Source of the DNA: Chryseolinea serpens | Lineage (GTDB): Bacteria > Bacteroidota > Bacteroidia > Cytophagales > Cyclobacteriaceae | Direction of reading: 5' to 3' | Assembly: GCF_900129725.1 (NCBI RefSeq) | Contig: NZ_FQWQ01000003.1 | Location: 1-64,000, forward strand | DNA length: 64,000 bases | Shown here: positions 36,116 through 45,588 of the stretch, in pieces | Numbering within the stretch: position 1 is the stretch's first letter | Layout of the letters: every line of letters starts with the position of its first letter | Position numbers and translations under genes: made by a program | Notes under the pieces: model-generated | What the model was told of the DNA's origin: nothing | The model's input: the letters and a program-made list of their open reading frames with translations, nothing else | Database searches by the model: none

Positions 36116-37971
36116 TTACGCGTGGTCTACATACTGCCAGTTTTAGAAAGATAAACACCATCACGGTGGATATCAAAAAACAAAGCCGGAAGGATAATAC
36201 AACGGTTTTGTATTCTGCTATTCCACTCGAGCCCCACCCGTATCGACTCACGGAAAGGCTGGAGCACTGGGCCATGAATGCCCCCGGGAGAATTTTTATC
36301 GGGAAAAAAAATGCTTCCGGTGGATGGGATACCCTTACCTATCGTGAGACCTTTTCCAAGGTTAAAAGCATTTCTCAGGCTATCTTGGAAAGGAAGATCT
36401 CCGCGTCGCGACCCATTGCTATTCTGAGCGAGAATAGTATCGAACATGCTTTGATAGCTTTGGCCGCCCTTCATGTGGGCGTACCCTATTCCCCAATTGC
36501 ACCAGCGTACTCGTTGCGATCAACTGATTTTGAAAAACTCAAATACGTCGTCACCCTGCTAACGCCAGGGATGTTTTTCGTAAGCGACGGCATAAAATAC
36601 GAGAAGGCGCTCAGGGCGGTGGCAAATGACGTTGAAGTGGTAAGCCCTGTTAAGCCCAACGGCAGTTTTACTTTTACCGCCTTTGACGAATTGCTTAGCA
36701 CAAAGCCGACACCGGAGGTTGAAGCGGCAAATGCAGCGATACAGCCTGACACCGTTGCAAAAATACTATTTACTTCGGGCTCAACCGGCTTGCCCAAAGG
36801 CGTCATCAATACACACGAAAATATTAGCACCAACTGGCAACAGATTACGCAGACCTTTCCTTTCCTGGAGGAAGAAGGGCTGGAGTTCATTGATTGGCTT
36901 CCATGGAACCACACCTTTGGGGGCAACCATAACTTCGGGATGACCTTGTACAACGGAGGCTCTCTATACATTGATGACGGAAATCCAACGCCTCAGGGGA
37001 TTGCTACTTCGGTGGCAAACTTGAAGGAACGACGGCCCACGATCTACTTCAACGTACCCAAGGGCTTCGAAGATCTGATACCGTATTTTAGAAATGACGC
37101 CCAACTGCGCAACCAGTTCTTTAGCAACCTGAAAATGTTGTTCTATGCGGGCGCCGGAATGCCCCAACATGTCTGGGAGGCTTGGGAAGAATTGGCTGTG
37201 GATACCGTGGGGGAGAAGATAATGATTAGCTCCGGTCTTGGAAGTACGGAGACTTGCCCCTCGGCCTTGTTTTCAAGTGAACCTGGTGGTTTTGCCGGTT
37301 TATTGGGCGTGCCCGTTCCCGGGCTTGAGGTAAAACTTGTGGCCGATGGAGCTAAGATGGAAGCGCGATACAGAGGCAAAAACGTTTTTCCGGGCTATTG
37401 GAAACAACCCGAATTAACGGCTAAGGTATTCGATGAAGAGGGGTTTTATCGCACAGGGGACGCGTTGCTTTTCGTGGACGAAATGGACCCTAACAAGGGG
37501 ATGATCTTTAATGGACGAATCGCTGAGGATTTTAAGTTAAATACCGGCACATGGGTCCATGTAGGGGGATTACGTTCGCAGATGATCGCGGCAGGCCGCG
37601 GCCTTATACAGGATGTTGTGATCACCGGTCACGACAGTGAATTTATCGCTGCGATTGTTTTTATCGGAATGGATTACGGGCGAAAAATTTCTGGTTTGGG
37701 GAATCATGGTTCATTGCAAGATTTGGTGGCGCATCCATCATTGAGACAAAAACTGGAAGAGGTTCTCAACGAGGTGGCGCTCGGAAGTACAGGCAGTGCA
37801 ACGTTAATCAAGCGGGCCATGTTCGCTGACTTTTATCTTTCTATCGATAAGGGAGAGATAACCGACAAAGGCTCCATTAATCAGCGATTGATCATTCAAA
37901 ATCACCCCGACGCTGTTGAACAATTGTATGCAAAACATATTGGAAATAACATTATCGAAGTAAAGAAATAG
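36112..37971 (+). CDS. fcs: Feruloyl/p-coumaroyl-CoA synthetase
   Basis: A 619-residue ANL-family acyl-CoA synthetase. Seen: TYRETFSKVKSISQAIL, the phosphate loop ILFTSGSTGLPKGVINTHENI near 220-240, LPWNHTFGGNHNFGMTLYNGGSLYIDDGNP and YRTGDAL. The WNHTFGGNHN block and the length match feruloyl-CoA synthases. It activates hydroxycinnamic acids with ATP and CoA in the cytoplasm. The start is the TTG that overlaps the crotonase stop; a GTG 18 codons later is a possible alternative. The SDR gene follows after 6 bp. Confidence 0.88.
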   Translation: MITRGLHTASFRKINTITVDIKKQSRKDNTTVLYSAIPLEPHPYRLTERLEHWAMNAPGRIFIGKKNASGGWDTLTYRETFSKVKSISQAILERKISASRPIAILSENSIEHALIALAALHVGVPYSPIAPAYSLRSTDFEKLKYVVTLLTPGMFFVSDGIKYEKALRAVANDVEVVSPVKPNGSFTFTAFDELLSTKPTPEVEAANAAIQPDTVAKILFTSGSTGLPKGVINTHENISTNWQQITQTFPFLEEEGLEFIDWLPWNHTFGGNHNFGMTLYNGGSLYIDDGNPTPQGIATSVANLKERRPTIYFNVPKGFEDLIPYFRNDAQLRNQFFSNLKMLFYAGAGMPQHVWEAWEELAVDTVGEKIMISSGLGSTETCPSALFSSEPGGFAGLLGVPVPGLEVKLVADGAKMEARYRGKNVFPGYWKQPELTAKVFDEEGFYRTGDALLFVDEMDPNKGMIFNGRIAEDFKLNTGTWVHVGGLRSQMIAAGRGLIQDVVITGHDSEFIAAIVFIGMDYGRKISGLGNHGSLQDLVAHPSLRQKLEEVLNEVALGSTGSATLIKRAMFADFYLSIDKGEITDKGSINQRLIIQNHPDAVEQLYAKHIGNNIIEVKK

Positions 37972-37977
37972 ATACGT

Positions 37978-38739
37978 ATGGATATTTCTCAAACATCAGC
38001 TATCGTAACCGGTGGTGCATCCGGTCTGGGAGCAGCTACCGCCAGAGCACTGGCAAGCGCGGGAGCAAAAGTTGCTGTACTGGACATGAACGTGCCGCAG
38101 TCGAGACAAGTAGCCGAGGAGATTGGTGGCCTTGCGATAGAATGCGACGTCACCGATGAAGAAGGTGCGAGCAAAGCTTTTGAAATTATTCGGGCAAAAC
38201 ACGGTGTTGCCCGGGTGCTTGTTAACTGCGCCGGCATTGGTACGTCTGGCAGAATTGTTGGAAAAAAAGGGCCGATGCCGCTGGCTGATTTTTCGAAGGT
38301 TATCAACATCAACCTCATCGGCAGTTTTAATATGATGCGCCTTGCCGCGGCGGAAATGATTCCCACCGAGCCTTTACAAGATGGAGAACGCGGAGTTATT
38401 ATCTCAACAGTTTCTGCCGCAGCCTATGAAGGACAAATAGGGCAAGCCGCATACGCTGCATCGAAAGGCGGTATTGTTAGCCTGACATTGCCCGCAGCGC
38501 GTGAGTTTGCCCAATTTGGCATCCGTGTAAATGCCATCGCCCCGGGGTTGTTCTTGACGCCCTTGATGAACGAGTTGTCTGAGGAAGCCAAACAGAACCT
38601 GGGCGCAGCTATACCATTTCCAAAACGGTTGGGAGGTGCTGATGAGTTTGCCAAACTTGTTTTGCACATCATTTCTAATCGATACATCAATGGCGAGGTC
38701 ATACGAATTGACGGCGCTTTGAGAATGCAGGCGAAGTAG
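37978..38739 (+). CDS. SDR-family 3-hydroxyacyl-CoA dehydrogenase
   Basis: A 253-residue short-chain dehydrogenase close to type II 3-hydroxyacyl-CoA dehydrogenase (HSD10). Seen: TGGASGLG near 11-18, CDVTDEEG, NCAG near 82-85, STVSAAAYEGQIGQAAYAASKGG with the catalytic Tyr/Lys, and NAIAPGLFLTPLM. It would oxidise the 3-hydroxy-3-arylpropionyl-CoA made by the crotonase to a beta-ketoacyl-CoA, using NAD. This order matches the beta-oxidative phenylpropanoid route (phd/cou genes). Confidence 0.87.
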   Translation: MDISQTSAIVTGGASGLGAATARALASAGAKVAVLDMNVPQSRQVAEEIGGLAIECDVTDEEGASKAFEIIRAKHGVARVLVNCAGIGTSGRIVGKKGPMPLADFSKVININLIGSFNMMRLAAAEMIPTEPLQDGERGVIISTVSAAAYEGQIGQAAYAASKGGIVSLTLPAAREFAQFGIRVNAIAPGLFLTPLMNELSEEAKQNLGAAIPFPKRLGGADEFAKLVLHIISNRYINGEVIRIDGALRMQAK

Positions 38740-38770
38740 CGAATCACTTTGGACGTCAGGTTTAAATAAA

Positions 38771-39910
38771 ATGGAAATCAAAATGAAAGGTATTCTTTCC
38801 GTATTGCTCATCGCAGCTGGCGTTTTATGCAGCATCGCCCAGGATGCCGGAATAAAAACGGTAACAGGTACTATAAATGGGGCATCCTATACAATACTTT
38901 TTCCCGCCAACTGGAAGGGTAAACTGGCCATGTATGCCCACGGCTATGAGTTTTCCGGTTCGGCCCCGCGGCAAAGTGAGAACCCGGAATTTAAGGATCG
39001 AATGAAAGTGTTTTTAGAGCGTGGCTTTGCCGTAGCCGCTTCTGACTATTCCAAGCAAGGTTTTGCTATTGTGGAAGGGGTTAATGATACGGAGGCATTG
39101 CGTCAATACTTTATCAAAACCTATGGAAAGCCTGACACTACTTTCATGATTGGACACTCCATGGGCGGTGGCGTTACATTGGCCACCATGGAGAATTTCG
39201 GTAGTCATTACCATGGTGCGCTCCCGTTATGTCCTTTGTCAAGCAGGCCCTATCTCCAGTGCAGGAAGGAATTCGATATGTATGCCACCTTCAATGGGCT
39301 TTTCCCAGGTATAATACCTTCGCTGGCTGACATTTTTGATTTAGCCAAAGCTAAGCCGTCAACACCTAACGCGGAGATGATGTCAAAGGTGATGGCCATT
39401 AGGAAAGCGATCGTTGAAAAGGATTCAATCGGAGGCGTAGCCTTTGCAAGGCGTTTTGATTTAAAGTTTGATGATCTTCCGTTCTCATTATTTTTTAACG
39501 AGAACGTATTGAGGGACATTGCCCGGCAGGCTCAGGGCAATCCTTTTGATAATACCAACACGGTATACAGCGGATTTTCTGATAACCTGGAGGTAAACAA
39601 AAAAGCCGAGCGCTTGGTGGCGACCGTCAGCCCGGAAGCCTTGTTCGGCAAATACGACCGGACAGGAAATATTGACAAGCCGGTCCTGCTTATGCATACC
39701 CTTTATGACCAGCTCATACCACCAACCTACGGCGTAGTCAACTATGAAAACATGATTCATCAAAAAGGAAAGGATCGGTATTTCATAGTCAAGTACACCA
39801 ATGGGCAAGGACACTGCGCTTTTACGCCAGAACACACCGGTCAGGCATTTGACGAATTGAGGAACTGGGTAAAGACCGGGAAGAAGTCCAAACCAGGAAT
39901 AATACAATGA
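38771..39910 (+). CDS. Secreted alpha/beta hydrolase
   Basis: A 379-residue hydrolase with an N-terminal signal peptide (ILSVLLIAAGVLCSIAQ). The alpha/beta-hydrolase core shows MYAHGYEFSG, AASDYSKQG, and the nucleophile elbow GHSMGGG near 137-143; the acid and base are probably in LLMHTLYDQLIPP and GQGHCAFTP. It lies inside the aromatic operon between the SDR and amidohydrolase genes. A role in releasing aromatic acids from esters outside the cytoplasm is plausible but unproven. ATG codons at 38771 and four codons later both fit. Confidence 0.8.
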   Translation: MEIKMKGILSVLLIAAGVLCSIAQDAGIKTVTGTINGASYTILFPANWKGKLAMYAHGYEFSGSAPRQSENPEFKDRMKVFLERGFAVAASDYSKQGFAIVEGVNDTEALRQYFIKTYGKPDTTFMIGHSMGGGVTLATMENFGSHYHGALPLCPLSSRPYLQCRKEFDMYATFNGLFPGIIPSLADIFDLAKAKPSTPNAEMMSKVMAIRKAIVEKDSIGGVAFARRFDLKFDDLPFSLFFNENVLRDIARQAQGNPFDNTNTVYSGFSDNLEVNKKAERLVATVSPEALFGKYDRTGNIDKPVLLMHTLYDQLIPPTYGVVNYENMIHQKGKDRYFIVKYTNGQGHCAFTPEHTGQAFDELRNWVKTGKKSKPGIIQ

Positions 39911-39947
39911 GGTAGAACCAGATGAACTCTTCAACAAAATAGAGCTT

Positions 39948-40814
39948 ATGATTGACCTTGCAAATATTGTTGCCATTGACGTTCACACGCATGCTGAGGT
40001 GAGTTGCCGTCAGCCTCACGACAACTACAGGCCGGAGTTTGATGAAGCCTTTGCTAAATTCTTCAAATCGTCTCATCGACCTACCATCCAGGAAACGTGC
40101 GACTATTATCGCACGCTCAAGATGGCCTTTGTGATGTTCACCATCGATGCTGAATTTGAATTGGGGAGAAAAAGAATACCCAATGAAGAAGTAGCTGAGG
40201 AGGCTATGAAAAATTCGGATGTCATGATCCCTTTTGCCAGTATAGACCCACACAAGGGTAGAATGGGGGCACGTGAAGCGAAGCGGTTGATCGACGACTT
40301 CGGCGTAAAGGGGTTCAAATTTCACCCGACGGTGCAAGGCTTTTATCCCAACGATAAAATGGCATATCATCTCTACGAAGTTATAGCAGGAGCTGGGTTG
40401 CCCATGTTATTTCATAGCGGTCATTCTGGTTTTGGCAGTGGCGTTCGTGGCGGTGGTGGTTTACGATTGGAATATTCCAACCCCATTCACCTGGACGACG
40501 TTGCCATCGACTTTCCCGATGTCCCCATTATCATTGCGCATCCTTCCTGGCCTTGGCAAGATGAAGCCCTGAGCGTTGCCATGCACAAACCCAATGTATA
40601 CATCGATTTGAGTGGATGGAGTCCGAAGTATTTTCCACCTCAACTCGTTCAGTACGCCAACACACAACTGAAAAATAGAATGCTATTCGGGACTGACTTT
40701 CCCTTGATCACCCCCGAGCGCTGGCTAAAGGATTTTGAAAGTGCGGGGTTTAAGGAAGAAGTGAAGTCGCTGATCTTGAAAGAGAACGCAATCACTTTAT
40801 TAAAACTGAAGTAA
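39948..40814 (+). CDS. Amidohydrolase-2 family, probable hydroxyphenyl-beta-ketoacyl-CoA hydrolase
   Basis: A 288-residue metal-dependent hydrolase of the amidohydrolase-2 family: DVHTHAE (HxH, near 11-17), GVKGFKFHPTVQGFYPND, MLFHSGHSG, IIIAHPSWPWQDE and FGTDFPL with the metal-site Asp. Members of this family hydrolyse 4-hydroxyphenyl-beta-ketoacyl-CoA to 4-hydroxybenzoate in Agrobacterium and Corynebacterium (PhdC-type). The immediate neighbours, a 3-hydroxyacyl-CoA dehydrogenase upstream and pobA 8 bp downstream, fit that step exactly. An aromatic acid decarboxylase is the main alternative. Confidence 0.8.
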   Translation: MIDLANIVAIDVHTHAEVSCRQPHDNYRPEFDEAFAKFFKSSHRPTIQETCDYYRTLKMAFVMFTIDAEFELGRKRIPNEEVAEEAMKNSDVMIPFASIDPHKGRMGAREAKRLIDDFGVKGFKFHPTVQGFYPNDKMAYHLYEVIAGAGLPMLFHSGHSGFGSGVRGGGGLRLEYSNPIHLDDVAIDFPDVPIIIAHPSWPWQDEALSVAMHKPNVYIDLSGWSPKYFPPQLVQYANTQLKNRMLFGTDFPLITPERWLKDFESAGFKEEVKSLILKENAITLLKLK

Positions 40815-40821
40815 ACTCGGA

Positions 40822-42003
40822 ATGGACTTGAACAAGGTTGACGTCGGGATAATTGGAGCCGGACCTGCGGGACTGACATTAGCATTGTTACTAAATCGGG
40901 AAGGTTTAAAACCTGTGGTCATTGAGTCCAAAACCAGGAGCTACGTTGAGTCGCGGGTTCGGGCCGGTTTGCTTGAACAAAACACGGTAAACCTTTTCGA
41001 TGAATTAGGAGTTGCTGATCGTTTAAAAAGGGAGGGGTTGGTTCATCACGGGGTTTATTTGTCTTTTAATGGGGAGCGAATTCGGATTCCATTTGATGAG
41101 CGTCCAGAGGGTCGGTGTATCACCATCTATGGTCAGCAGGAGGTCACAAAAGACCTGATCCAAGCCTGCATTGAACGGGGTATTGAAATCTATTTTGAAT
41201 CTGAGGCGCGACAAGTGCTTTTTCAACCGGATAAGGTATCCTCCATTTTGTATTCGAATAATGGTGAACTACGCAACCTGCGCTGTGATTTTGTCGCCGG
41301 GTGTGACGGCTACCATGGGATTGCAAGAACGTTTCTTTCAAAAGGCTCCTATAGGGAATTCAAAAAAGAATACGCCTTCAGTTGGCTTGGGATCCTGGCA
41401 AATGCTAAACCAGCAACCGACGAATTGATTTATTCTTATCACGACAGGGGTTTTGCACTGCATAGCCTAAGGAGTATGTCCATAAGCAGGCTTTATCTTC
41501 AAGTTTCCAACGACGATAAACTAGAAAATTGGAGCGACGATCGTATCTGGGAAGAATTGTCCGTTCGGCTGGCAACAAAAGATTTTAAGATAAACACCGG
41601 TCCGATCACAGAGAAGACGATAACACCCATGCGGAGTTTTATGATTGATAATTTGCAATCTGGACGTCTATTTCTCGCGGGAGATGCAGCTCACATCGTT
41701 CCTCCAACGGGCGGAAAAGGCTTAAACCTCGCTGTGGCAGATGTTAAAATATTGGCTGAACGCTTCATCCAATTCTATAGAACCAGGAAAGAGAATGTAT
41801 TGGCTGACTACTCGGCATGCGCTCTGGCAAGAGTATGGAGAGCGCAGGACTTCAGTAATTTCATGACCGCATTGTTCCACAAGCAGTCCGAGCACGGATC
41901 TTTTGAATACCACCTCCAGAAGTCAAAATTTGATTATTTGAAGATCTCGAAGGCCTATACGTTTAGCTTGGCAGAAAACTATGTTGGACTTGCGGAAATA
42001 TAG
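40822..42003 (+). CDS. pobA: 4-hydroxybenzoate 3-monooxygenase
   Basis: A 393-residue FAD monooxygenase. Seen: GAGPAG at 12-17, ESRVRAGLLEQNTV near 43-56 (typical PobA), the CDG motif at 161-163, and GRLFLAGDAAHIVPPTGGKGLNLA at 281-304 (Asp288 in the second FAD motif). It hydroxylates 4-hydroxybenzoate to protocatechuate with NADPH or NADH and oxygen. Its length and blocks fit the PobA family fully. It links the side-chain module upstream with the pca genes downstream. Confidence 0.95.
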   Translation: MDLNKVDVGIIGAGPAGLTLALLLNREGLKPVVIESKTRSYVESRVRAGLLEQNTVNLFDELGVADRLKREGLVHHGVYLSFNGERIRIPFDERPEGRCITIYGQQEVTKDLIQACIERGIEIYFESEARQVLFQPDKVSSILYSNNGELRNLRCDFVAGCDGYHGIARTFLSKGSYREFKKEYAFSWLGILANAKPATDELIYSYHDRGFALHSLRSMSISRLYLQVSNDDKLENWSDDRIWEELSVRLATKDFKINTGPITEKTITPMRSFMIDNLQSGRLFLAGDAAHIVPPTGGKGLNLAVADVKILAERFIQFYRTRKENVLADYSACALARVWRAQDFSNFMTALFHKQSEHGSFEYHLQKSKFDYLKISKAYTFSLAENYVGLAEI

Positions 42004-42036
42004 AACAAATAAAATAGCGAACTCTTGAAAGAGTAT

Positions 42037-42861
42037 ATGACATATCAGCAAACACAAATGACTTTTCTAAAAGTCAACGGCCTTGTATTGCATTATCAGC
42101 ACATTCGGACGCGATCAAATAGTCAGCGTGGAAATCGCACATTTTTGTTTATCAATTCGCTTGGCACTGACTTTCGAATCTGGACCGATGTAGTAGACAT
42201 ACTGACAGAATTTGGTGATATCGTTCTATTTGACAAACGTGGACACGGATTAAGCAGTACGGCCCCTTCCCAATCTACGCTTGATGATTTTGCGGACGAT
42301 GCAGAGGCACTATTAAACCACCTCTCGATTTCTAAATGTATCGCCATTGGATTGTCTGTCGGCGGAATGATTGCCCAGATCCTGGCCTGTCGGCGACCGT
42401 CCAAGTTTGAAAAACTAATTCTTTGTGACACCTGTCACAAGATCGGAAATGTTCAGATATGGAATGACCGGATTAAGGCGGTGAAAGGTCATGGATTTTC
42501 TTCCATTTCGGGTAGCGTAATGCAGAGGTGGTTTTCGGAATCATTTCACAAAACCAACCCCGAGACTGTTGCTGGCTATAGAAATATGCTGGAGCGAACA
42601 TCAAAATCTGGATACATTCAAACGTGCGAGGCCATTCGGGATGCGAACCTCGCCGAGGTTGCGAGGCAAATAAAGGTAGCGACGCTCTGTGTTGTGGGGT
42701 CGGAGGATAAATCAACTACACCAGATGATGTGAAAAGCCTGGTTGAACTAATACGGGGTGCCAAGTTCCAGGTGATCGAGGGTTCAGCCCATATTCCCTG
42801 CGTGGATAACCCCTATAAGTTAAGCAGAGCCATTATTGACTTCATAAACGATAAGCTATGA
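42037..42861 (+). CDS. pcaD: 3-oxoadipate enol-lactonase
   Basis: About 274 residues of alpha/beta hydrolase: FINSLGTDFRIW, DKRGHGLSS, the nucleophile elbow IGLSVGGMIAQ, CVVGSEDKSTTP and EGSAHIPCVD (catalytic His). These are standard PcaD blocks. It hydrolyses 3-oxoadipate enol-lactone to 3-oxoadipate. I use the ATG at 42037; a TTG four codons upstream is possible. Its stop overlaps the pcaC start by 4 bp. Confidence 0.9.
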   Translation: MTYQQTQMTFLKVNGLVLHYQHIRTRSNSQRGNRTFLFINSLGTDFRIWTDVVDILTEFGDIVLFDKRGHGLSSTAPSQSTLDDFADDAEALLNHLSISKCIAIGLSVGGMIAQILACRRPSKFEKLILCDTCHKIGNVQIWNDRIKAVKGHGFSSISGSVMQRWFSESFHKTNPETVAGYRNMLERTSKSGYIQTCEAIRDANLAEVARQIKVATLCVVGSEDKSTTPDDVKSLVELIRGAKFQVIEGSAHIPCVDNPYKLSRAIIDFINDKL

Positions 42862-43226
42862 GCAACGAGGATTTATACAATAAAGGAATGGAAACGCGAA
42901 GGAGCGTTCTCGGGAATGAACACGTCGACAAAGCGGAGGCAGCGAAAACTGGCTTCGACCAAGACTTTCAAGAATTCATAACAAATGCAGCCTGGGGTTC
43001 TGTCTGGGGTCGCCCTGGATTAACCAAGCGGGAGCGGAGTTTAATTACAATCGCTTTAATGGCGGCGCTCGGCCATGAGGAGGAACTTGCCCTTCACCTG
43101 CGGGCGACAAAGAATACAGGCGCAACGACAGCCGACGTAAAAGAGGTCTTGCTCCACACTGCAATCTATGCAGGCGTTCCATCGGCGAATAAAGCCATTA
43201 AAATTGCTAAGGAAATACTGAAGTGA
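42858..43226 (+). CDS. pcaC: 4-carboxymuconolactone decarboxylase
   Basis: A 122-residue CMD-family protein: GNEHVDKAE, FITNAAWGSVWGRPGLTKRERSL, and the catalytic region HEEELALHLRATKNTGATTADVKEVLLH. It decarboxylates 4-carboxymuconolactone to 3-oxoadipate enol-lactone. It overlaps pcaD (ATGA) and pcaH, so translation is tightly coupled through this part of the operon. Confidence 0.94.
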   Translation: MSNEDLYNKGMETRRSVLGNEHVDKAEAAKTGFDQDFQEFITNAAWGSVWGRPGLTKRERSLITIALMAALGHEEELALHLRATKNTGATTADVKEVLLHTAIYAGVPSANKAIKIAKEILK

Positions 43227-43228
43227 TT

Positions 43229-43915
43229 ATGGATCAGACAAGCTTCGACGTTCATCCGCCTCATCTGTACGCGCCTTACAAATCGACTATTCTGCGCAGC
43301 CCCACCAGGCCACTTATGCCCGTGCGTGAGTTGCTCAAGGACCTTACACTGCCTGCGTTTGGAGAATCTCTAATTGGCAAGCTGGACAATGATCTGACAA
43401 AAAATGCGCGTAAGAATGGTGAGCCTATTGGCGAACGTATTAAAGTGTCGGGCGTGGTAATGGATGAATACGGCAAGCCATTGGCAGGGGTACTCGTCGA
43501 GATATGGCAGGCGAATTCGGCCGGACGTTATGTTCATAAGGAGGAAATTCACGATGCGCCGCTTGATCCAAATTTCCTCGGTGCTGGGAGAATACTCACC
43601 GATCGGGAAGGACGATACAGCTTTTATACCATTAAACCCGGCGCTTATCCCTGGGGAAATCATTTTAATGCATGGCGCCCCAATCATATCCATTTTTCTG
43701 TGGTGGGGCACCAATTCGAACATCGTCTTGTGACGCAGATGTATTTTCAGGGTGACCCTCTATTTGAGTACGATCCAATCTTCCAATCCGTTCCTGTGCA
43801 CGCACGGGAATTGTTGATTGCAAAATTCAGAATGGATTGGACCGAGCCAGAATTTGCTCTGGCCTATGAGTTTAATATCATCCTTGGCCGACGATCCTCA
43901 ACCCCTTTCGAGTAA
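43229..43915 (+). CDS. pcaH: Protocatechuate 3,4-dioxygenase beta subunit
   Basis: About 228 residues of intradiol dioxygenase: HPPHLYAPYKSTILRSP at the N-terminus, GKPLAGVLVEIWQANSAGRYVH, and GAYPWGNHFNAWRPNHIHFSV, which carries the Fe(III) ligand Tyr and both His. The beta subunit holds the iron. With PcaG it opens protocatechuate to 3-carboxy-cis,cis-muconate. The ATG at 43229 is used; a GTG at 43223 overlapping the pcaC stop is the alternative. Confidence 0.95.
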   Translation: MDQTSFDVHPPHLYAPYKSTILRSPTRPLMPVRELLKDLTLPAFGESLIGKLDNDLTKNARKNGEPIGERIKVSGVVMDEYGKPLAGVLVEIWQANSAGRYVHKEEIHDAPLDPNFLGAGRILTDREGRYSFYTIKPGAYPWGNHFNAWRPNHIHFSVVGHQFEHRLVTQMYFQGDPLFEYDPIFQSVPVHARELLIAKFRMDWTEPEFALAYEFNIILGRRSSTPFE

Positions 43916-44487
43916 TGGACAAATTGCGACAAACACCATCTCAAACGGTAGGACCATTTTTTGCCTATGGTTTAACCGCCCGCCAGTATGGGTACGACTT
44001 CACCAGTATTGTGGACAATTCCCTGGTTGGCGCGTTTCCTATGGGTATTGAAATTGACATCATCGGCCATGTGTTTGATGGGGAGGGAAAACCTATTCCA
44101 GATGCTTTGATCGAATTTCGGCAGGCTGATGAAAAGGGAAGATACAGGAGCGTACCACTTGAGAAAGCAGATTCCGATTTCCGTGGATTCGGCCGCTTTG
44201 GGACCGGCACGGAACCTGATGCTGGCTTTCATTTTATAACCGTTAAACCTAAGGCGCTCTCAGGACAGGCTCCACACATCAATGTGATTTTATTCATGCG
44301 GGGTTCCCTTCGCCATTTATATACAAGAATTTATTTTCCTGACGAATTAAATATCGATGACCCCATATTGAGGTCTGTTGATCCCAGTCGAATACGGACG
44401 TTGATTGCTGAATCGTCAGGGGCAAACAGGTATCAATTTGATATCCACATGCAAGGTTTAAATGAGACAGTGTTTTTTGATCTATAG
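43915..44487 (+). CDS. pcaG: Protocatechuate 3,4-dioxygenase alpha subunit
   Basis: A 190-residue intradiol fold protein: TPSQTVGPFFAYGLT at the N-terminus (the PcaG signature), GKPIPDALIEFRQADEKGRY, and VKPKALSGQAPHINVILFMRG, in which the second iron His is replaced by Asn, as expected for the non-iron alpha subunit. It starts on the last base of the pcaH stop codon, so the two subunits are made together. Confidence 0.95.
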   Translation: MDKLRQTPSQTVGPFFAYGLTARQYGYDFTSIVDNSLVGAFPMGIEIDIIGHVFDGEGKPIPDALIEFRQADEKGRYRSVPLEKADSDFRGFGRFGTGTEPDAGFHFITVKPKALSGQAPHINVILFMRGSLRHLYTRIYFPDELNIDDPILRSVDPSRIRTLIAESSGANRYQFDIHMQGLNETVFFDL

Positions 44488-44490
44488 CTT

Positions 44491-45588
44491 ATGAATGAAA
44501 CCTCTCAAATATTCTCAAAATATCTGGCCGATAAAGAAATATCCCGGATTTTTTCCGACGAGGCATTAATTAAAAAAATACTGGCGTTTGAAATCGCCCT
44601 TGCAAAAGAACAAGCATACCTGGACATCATTCCGAAAACGGCAAGCGAAGAAATTAGCAGTCTGCTAAGTAGTATAGTCGTCGATCCAAGGGAACTCGCT
44701 GACGGTACACGGCAACATGGCGTTCCGGTCGTTCCGCTGCTTGAATTGGTGAAATCCAAGATCGCCGCAAATAAGGCGAAGTTCATTCATTACGGCGCGA
44801 CTTCACAAGACGCAATGGACACTGCCTTGGCGTTGATGCTTAAAGACGCTACGAAGATAATCAGTGAAAAACTGGCCCTCGTCATTTCGAACCTTAAGCG
44901 GCTCACGCTAAAATACGGCAATACACCGTGCATGGCACGCACCCGTGGTCAACTCGCGATGCCTACTTTATTTCAGCATAAGATTATTGCGTGGTTGGAA
45001 CCATTGCAGCGACAATCCGACAGGCTGAAGTATGTCGAAGATAGCGCGTTAAAAATCCAACTTGGTGGTGCGGTTGGTGATTTGGCTTTTTACAAAGAAA
45101 AGGGTGATAGTTTGCGGAAGGCGGTCGCGGCGGCCTTGGATCTGCATCTAAGCCCATCCTGGCACTCACAACGCGATGGTCTCAGTGAACTGACGAATTG
45201 GATGGCGATCACTTCCGGTGTACTTGGCAAAATGGGCGCAGACATATTAGTGATGGCACAAACAGAAGTTGGGGAGCTGGTTGAAAATGCTGAAGGGGGC
45301 GGTAAGAGTAGCGTGATGCCACATAAAAACAATCCCGTTCTTAGCGAAGCACTCGTGGCGCTGGCAAAGCTTAACTCCGGCTTGCATTCGATCCAGCTTA
45401 ATAGTTTAGTTCATACCAATGAACGGGATGCCGCAGCATGGATTTTGGAATGGAAGTGCATTCCCCAGATTGTTGGCAACACAGCAGCCGGCTTAAACCA
45501 CGCCCTGACAATCAGTGAGAAAATCAAAGTCAATACCGAAAACATGAAGAGGAATGTCGATCTGTTCAAAAAGAGCAACAAGCAATAA
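44491..45588 (+). CDS. pcaB: 3-carboxy-cis,cis-muconate cycloisomerase
   Basis: A 365-residue member of the fumarase/aspartase superfamily: IHYGATSQDAMDTALALML near 98-115 and the signature KSSVMPHKNNPVLSEALVAL near 275-294. It cyclises 3-carboxymuconate to 4-carboxymuconolactone. It is shorter than many PcaB proteins (often ~450) because the C-terminal helical domain is reduced, a form seen in other bacteria. It lies 3 bp after pcaG and its stop overlaps pcaF by 1 bp. Confidence 0.93.
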   Translation: MNETSQIFSKYLADKEISRIFSDEALIKKILAFEIALAKEQAYLDIIPKTASEEISSLLSSIVVDPRELADGTRQHGVPVVPLLELVKSKIAANKAKFIHYGATSQDAMDTALALMLKDATKIISEKLALVISNLKRLTLKYGNTPCMARTRGQLAMPTLFQHKIIAWLEPLQRQSDRLKYVEDSALKIQLGGAVGDLAFYKEKGDSLRKAVAAALDLHLSPSWHSQRDGLSELTNWMAITSGVLGKMGADILVMAQTEVGELVENAEGGGKSSVMPHKNNPVLSEALVALAKLNSGLHSIQLNSLVHTNERDAAAWILEWKCIPQIVGNTAAGLNHALTISEKIKVNTENMKRNVDLFKKSNKQ

